A stretch of DNA of 35,476 bases from Candidatus Galligastranaerophilus intestinavium (lineage in GTDB: Bacteria; Cyanobacteriota; Vampirovibrionia; Gastranaerophilales; Gastranaerophilaceae). Below, one piece after another: positions 33,128 to 35,476 of the stretch. The notes under the pieces were generated by a model. The model did not search any database, had not been told where the DNA came from, and was given only the letters and a program-made list of their open reading frames with translations. Positions within the stretch are counted from its first letter, which is position 1. The number at the start of each line of letters is the position of its first letter. Location: NCBI GenBank assembly GCA_018716625.1, contig DVJQ01000025.1, positions 1 to 35,476 on the forward strand. Direction: 5' to 3'. Made by a program: the position numbers and the translations under genes.

Positions 33128-33330
33128 GTCGACGTGGCGGCAAGCGCGAAGACGTGGAGTGCGTAGTTCATATCTACCATTTCGCCACCGAGACAACATT
33201 AAAAATTGAATAACATTATTTTGTCGACGTGGCGGCAAGCGCGAAGACGTGGAGTGCGTAGTTCATATCTACCATTTCGCCACCGAGACAACATTGAAAA
33301 TTGAATAACATTATTTTGTCGACGTGGCGG
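33128..33330 (+). repeat. 95-bp tandem repeat made of tRNA-Leu fragments
   Basis: Two copies (33128-33222 and 33223-33317) are identical except for one base (A at 33201, G at 33296). A third start (33318-33330) is the first 13 nt of the real tRNA-Leu gene. Each unit begins GTCGACGTGGCGG, the tRNA 5' end. It also contains, in reverse orientation (33169-33188 and 33264-33283), a degenerate copy of tRNA-Leu nucleotides ~7-26 matching at 16 of 20 positions. It ends in the AT-rich leader that also precedes the true tRNA. Forward and inverted tRNA pieces can pair (GTGGCGG with TCGCCAC, flanked by GTC/GAC), so each unit folds into a long hairpin. Confidence 0.9.
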
Positions 33331-33398
33331 AATGGTAGACGCGCATGCTTGAGGTGCATGTGGAGAAATCTGTGGGGGTTCAAGTCCCCCCGTCGACA
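33318..33398 (+). tRNA. tRNA-Leu (anticodon GAG)
   Basis: An 81-nt class II tRNA without encoded CCA. The acceptor stem GTCGACG/CGTCGAC is perfectly paired. The D arm contains GGCGGAATGGTAGA. The anticodon stem CATGC/GCATG encloses TTGAGGT, anticodon GAG at 33351-33353. There is a long variable arm, and the T arm GGGGG-TTCAAGT-CCCCC is canonical. The discriminator is A, as expected for leucine. The gene is the integration site of the element to its right. No clear promoter was found; it may be made from its AT-rich leader or by readthrough from fabF. Confidence 0.97.
33374..33398 (+). other. Putative attachment site (attL core) in the tRNA 3' end
   Basis: An integrase gene lies directly beyond the 3' end of tRNA-Leu and is transcribed toward it, the usual arrangement for tRNA-targeting elements. 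The core is expected within the T arm and 3' acceptor. The matching attR lies outside the window, so the exact borders cannot be set. Confidence 0.5.
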
Positions 33399-33433
33399 TT
33401 ACTTAAACCCAAGCTGGACAGCGTTTTGGATTT

Positions 33434-33457
33434 AACTATGTACTCAACTATGTACTC
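33434..33457. repeat. 12-bp direct repeat, two tandem copies
   Basis: AACTATGTACTC occurs at 33434-33445 and again at 33446-33457, between the tRNA 3' end and the integrase stop codon. Direct repeats beside an attachment site often serve as arm-type integrase or excisionase binding sites. Confidence 0.75.
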
Positions 33458-33461
33458 ATTT

Positions 33462-34496
33462 TTAATACCCCTCTAAAATTTCCATCGCTGCAATTTTATT
33501 TGTATAGCTATTATCCAAATATTTTCGTGTAACAAGTGGTGTTGAATGTGCCATATAGCTTTGAATTTCATGTATTAGAACACAAGCTTGAGCCATACGA
33601 GTCCCAGCAGTGTGTCTAAATCCATTCCAACCATAGTATTTAACATTTGCTAACGCACAAGATTCTTTAAGCTTATTTTCTAAGGTTTTTTCACTACGTG
33701 GAGTTTTTCTTGATTTATTGATAAATACATATTCTGTATCGTTATCATCAAAATTTCTTGCAATAATTTCTTTTAGCTTTTTACCCATAGGCAATTCTAT
33801 GGCTTTTCTACTTTTAGAGTGTTCGCAAGGAACTATGATTTTATTGCGTTCCCAATCAACCCAATCTTTATTAAACAGACGGATATTTGCTCTTCTTAAT
33901 GACGTAATTAAAGCACAATCTATCATATCAACAAGCCAGAGTGGAGAAACTTTTTTAATAGCTAAAATCTCATTTTTATTCCAAAATTTAAAATTCTGCT
34001 GGTTATATAATCCTAATTTTTTAACTTTAGAACAAGGATTCTTTAGAAGAATTTCATCGTCTATTGCAATATTATACATTTTAGATAGAGCACTAATGTA
34101 TCTATCGATAGTAGTGTCTTTGTGTTTTTTTACGGTTCTGCAATAATTTATAAGTCTATCAATATCGCTTCTTTTAATATCTACTGCTGGTGTTGTAATG
34201 CCAAAATATTCATTAAAGAATTTAACTTTAGACCTTACGTGCTTTATATCTCTATTCCTTGCAAGGGTATATTGTTTGTATTTTTCACCCAATACACCTA
34301 TTGTTATGACTTTATCATTAGATAGCTTTTCTTTATTTCTTAATTCGGCTTTTAAATTAGCAACATAAGCAAGAGCTTTTTCTCTTGAGTAACAGTTCTT
34401 ACAAGCACCCTGATATTGCACTCCTACCACTGTTATTTTATAAGAATAACCGCCACGCTTGTCTTTTCTGATATTGTTTTTATATTTACCAGCCAT
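33462..34496 (-). CDS. int: Tyrosine-recombinase integrase
   Basis: Site-specific recombinase of 344 residues. An N-terminal arm-binding region (~1-55), with a Cys pair in CKNCYS, is followed by a core-binding SAM-like domain (~65-150) and the catalytic domain (~170-335). The catalytic residues are R201 (TSLRRANI), K228 (HSKSRK), R294-H295 (NGFRHTAGTR), H317 (MAHSTPLVT) and the nucleophile Y326 (RKYL). The histidine usually found three residues before the second Arg (HxxRH) is N291 here. The gene ends 64 bp from the tRNA and is transcribed toward it. It lies 9 nt after the small HTH gene and shares its promoter. Confidence 0.95.
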   Translation of the reverse strand: MAGKYKNNIRKDKRGGYSYKITVVGVQYQGACKNCYSREKALAYVANLKAELRNKEKLSNDKVITIGVLGEKYKQYTLARNRDIKHVRSKVKFFNEYFGITTPAVDIKRSDIDRLINYCRTVKKHKDTTIDRYISALSKMYNIAIDDEILLKNPCSKVKKLGLYNQQNFKFWNKNEILAIKKVSPLWLVDMIDCALITSLRRANIRLFNKDWVDWERNKIIVPCEHSKSRKAIELPMGKKLKEIIARNFDDNDTEYVFINKSRKTPRSEKTLENKLKESCALANVKYYGWNGFRHTAGTRMAQACVLIHEIQSYMAHSTPLVTRKYLDNSYTNKIAAMEILEGY

Positions 34497-34505
34497 AATT
34501 GAACC

Positions 34506-34679
34506 TTATGACGCAATAAAAACTTTAATTTCATCAATTTTAACGTACCAAATTGAACCGATTTGTTTAAAACAATTCGCTGGTATTGTTCCGTTGTTTT
34601 TCCAATCATAAATCGTGCTTACGCCTCGACCAATGGCTTTTGCAAATTCTTTAATTGTCATAATGTTGAACATATTCAT
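34506..34679 (-). CDS. Small HTH protein, probable excisionase/recombination directionality factor
   Basis: A 57-residue protein with a MerR-like/HTH_17 fold: MTIKEFAKAIGRGVSTIYDWKNNGTIP gives the helix-turn-helix and the following IGSIWYVKIDEIKVFI the wing and last helix, as in AlpA and excisionase families. The ATG at 34679 is chosen because AAAGGA lies 5 nt upstream; the frame extends to 34703 without a ribosome binding site. The position, first in an operon with int and opposite a repressor, supports a role in excision or as int activator. Confidence 0.85.
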   Translation of the reverse strand: MNMFNIMTIKEFAKAIGRGVSTIYDWKNNGTIPANCFKQIGSIWYVKIDEIKVFIAS

Positions 34680-34710
34680 AAATATCCTTTCTTTTTTGTA
34701 CATCTTTTGC

Positions 34711-34780
34711 CGAACGTGTTCGTCATATTATATTTATACAACATATTTTTTGTTTTGTCAAGTTTTGTCGAACGTGTTCG
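34711..34780 (-). promoter_or_regulatory. xis-int promoter flanked by two repressor operators
   Basis: On the minus strand TTGACA (34756-34761) and TATAAA (34733-34738) have a 17-bp spacer. Identical operators CGAACGTGTTCG (arms CGAAC and GTTCG) lie at 34711-34722, just past the expected start point, and at 34769-34780, 7 bp upstream of the -35. Binding at the first would block initiation or clearance. Confidence 0.85.
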
Positions 34781-34809
34781 TTATTTAAGTATTAAATTAC
34801 ATTATTTTC

Positions 34810-34857
34810 CGAACAAGTTCATTTTTTCTTGACACGTAACGGTTAAAAGAGTAGTAT
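34810..34857 (+). promoter_or_regulatory. Repressor promoter with third operator
   Basis: TTGACA (34829-34834) and TAGTAT (34852-34857) have a 17-bp spacer. The operator variant CGAACAAGTTCA (34810-34821) lies 7 bp upstream of the -35, the same distance as the second operator from the opposing promoter. One changed base in the last position suggests weaker binding, as in autoregulation. Confidence 0.8.
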
Positions 34858-34880
34858 GATATACAAAAGGAGAATCCCCG

Positions 34881-35297
34881 TTGAAAAATACAGAAGACAT
34901 AAGCAAACAGGCAAAAATATATGAACAGCTAATTTTAAATCAAATTGGTGCTTTTATTGCAAATAAAAGAAATGAAAAAAATATTACCATTAGAGAATTG
35001 AATAAAATTACTGGTGTTAGCATAGGGGTAATATCAGACCTAGAAAATGCTAAATCTATGCCAAGGGTTGAAACATTAATTAAACTTGCTGAAGCACTTG
35101 AAATTTCTTTATCCTTAATTTTTGAGAACATGAAACCAGCTACGCAAAAAACATCTAATAAATCAAAAATCATACCCGATGACATGAATAAATATGACAA
35201 AATAAGCACTCTACTTGCCGGGTTAAGTTACGCCAAAGAAGAAATTACCGATATTATTTCATATATTAAATTTACTGACTATAAAAAACAAAAATGA
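34881..35297 (+). CDS. XRE-family repressor
   Basis: CI/XRE-type DNA-binding regulator of 138 residues. The HTH spans about 22-80 (IGAFIANKRNEKNITIRELNKITGVSIGVISDLENAKSMPRVETLIKLAEALEISL). The C-terminal ~50 residues (KIIPDDMNKYDKISTLLAGLSYAKEEITDIISYIKF) are helical and likely a dimerisation domain; there is no LexA-like protease domain, so induction is not by RecA-driven self-cleavage. The TTG start has AAGGAGA 8 nt upstream. It most likely binds the three CGAAC-N2-GTTCG operators in the divergent control region. Confidence 0.9.
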   Translation: MKNTEDISKQAKIYEQLILNQIGAFIANKRNEKNITIRELNKITGVSIGVISDLENAKSMPRVETLIKLAEALEISLSLIFENMKPATQKTSNKSKIIPDDMNKYDKISTLLAGLSYAKEEITDIISYIKFTDYKKQK

Positions 35298-35355
35298 GAT
35301 GAGCTTATAGCTAAAATAGGTAAAAGTTGTCAGAATTGCTAAAAAATTTTCTGAG

Positions 35356-35385
35356 AAGATTAATTTTTACGTTAATCTTTATTTT
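35356..35385 (+). terminator. AT-rich hairpin after the repressor gene
   Basis: AAGATTAA (35356-35363) and TTAATCTT (35372-35379) form a perfect 8-bp stem followed by TATTTTC. It overlaps the stop codon of the convergent gene. The remaining gap (35298-35355) shows nothing else. Confidence 0.5.
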
Positions 35386-35476
35386 CAGCTGCCTCTATCG
35401 ACGTTTTAGGAACTATTTTTAATTTACAGTCGAATAAGTCAAGAATTTCTATTACCTCAGATAGTTGAAATGTTGC
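35372..35476 (-). CDS. C-terminal end of an unidentified gene, possibly an HTH regulator
   Basis: An open frame on the minus strand enters from the window edge and ends at a TAA (35372-35374), giving 34 residues: ATFQLSEVIEILDLFDCKL, then KIVPKTSIEAAENKD. The LSEVIEILDLFDCKLKIVPK stretch resembles the last helix and strand of short XRE-type HTH proteins, such as antitoxins and phage regulators. Only the C-terminus is visible, so this is tentative. Confidence 0.5.
   Translation of the reverse strand, partial: ATFQLSEVIEILDLFDCKLKIVPKTSIEAAENKD

Larger units (their letters stand above)
33399..35476. mobile_element. Left end of an integrative element (prophage or ICE), continuing past the window
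   Basis: The segment holds a tyrosine integrase, an excisionase-type HTH protein, a divergent XRE repressor with shared operators, and the end of another gene, all with lower GC and more phage-like organisation than the neighbouring chromosome. No structural, conjugation or cargo genes are visible in the 2.1 kb available, so phage and ICE cannot be told apart. Confidence 0.8.

Noticed and set aside
33134-33188. A degenerate armless tRNA-like fold in each repeat (7-bp outer stem and a 7-nt loop TTCATAT)
   Set aside because: There is no T arm and the anticodon stem is only 4 bp; the homology to inverted tRNA-Leu explains the pairing better.
33294-33311. A promoter for tRNA-Leu from TTGAAA and TAACAT or CATTAT
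   Set aside because: The spacing between the hexamers is far too short, and no other -35 fits.
33128-33317. CRISPR-like array
   Set aside because: The two 95-bp units are directly adjacent with no variable spacers, and no cas genes are present.
33199-33399. A 66-codon minus-strand ORF over the repeats and tRNA
   Set aside because: It lies on tRNA and tRNA-derived sequence and has no ribosome binding site; it is a by-product of the tRNA sequence.

Overview
The window looks like a chromosomal piece of an anaerobic, AT-rich, Gram-negative-type bacterium. My best guess is the non-photosynthetic sister lineage of Cyanobacteria (Vampirovibrionia/Melainabacteria, for example Gastranaerophilales). 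The reasons are lipid A genes (lpxA, lpxC, lpxD) for an outer membrane, a yggS-sepF pair as in cyanobacteria, anaerobe markers (rubrerythrin, a one-cluster ferredoxin, an HgdC-type activase), and frequent TTG/GTG starts with good ribosome binding sites. The assignment is inference; no rRNA gene is present to settle it.

Left part (1-6.9 kb). A sugar aminotransferase cut by the window edge converges on a CoA-dehydratase activase through a shared terminator. Next come rubrerythrin with a palindromic operator, 5-formyl-THF cyclo-ligase overlapped by a 53-residue ORF, and a HIT hydrolase. Two unrecognised plus-strand proteins (one exported, one membrane-anchored) and a 4Fe-4S ferredoxin complete this part.

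Middle (6.9-28.5 kb). Sixteen consecutive genes lie on the minus strand. In transcription order they are a zinc-ribbon/NTPase/TPR protein, a PlsC-like acyltransferase, a ROK sugar kinase, mfd, a SurA/PrsA-like foldase lipoprotein, a heptose-phosphate nucleotidyltransferase, lpxD-lpxC-fabZ-lpxA, an M29 aminopeptidase, a polyprenyl synthase, lepB, and smc-scpA-scpB. The block joins envelope building (lipid A, LPS heptose, lipid carrier, secretion and folding) to chromosome condensation and transcription-coupled repair.

Right part (28.5-33.4 kb). This holds pdxJ (apparently leaderless), an unrecognised 171-residue protein, yggS-sepF behind a strong promoter overlapped by a nested palindrome, and acpP-fabF with an attenuator-like hairpin between them. 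It ends in an unusual 95-bp tandem repeat built from pieces of the adjacent tRNA-Leu(GAG) gene, then that tRNA.

Far right (33.4-35.5 kb). An integrative element begins at the 3' end of tRNA-Leu. It has a tyrosine recombinase, a small excisionase-type HTH protein, and a divergent XRE repressor. Three CGAAC-N2-GTTCG operators sit around two consensus promoters, forming a compact lysogeny-type switch. The element runs off the window, so its cargo is not visible.

No rRNA gene, CRISPR array or insertion sequence was seen.
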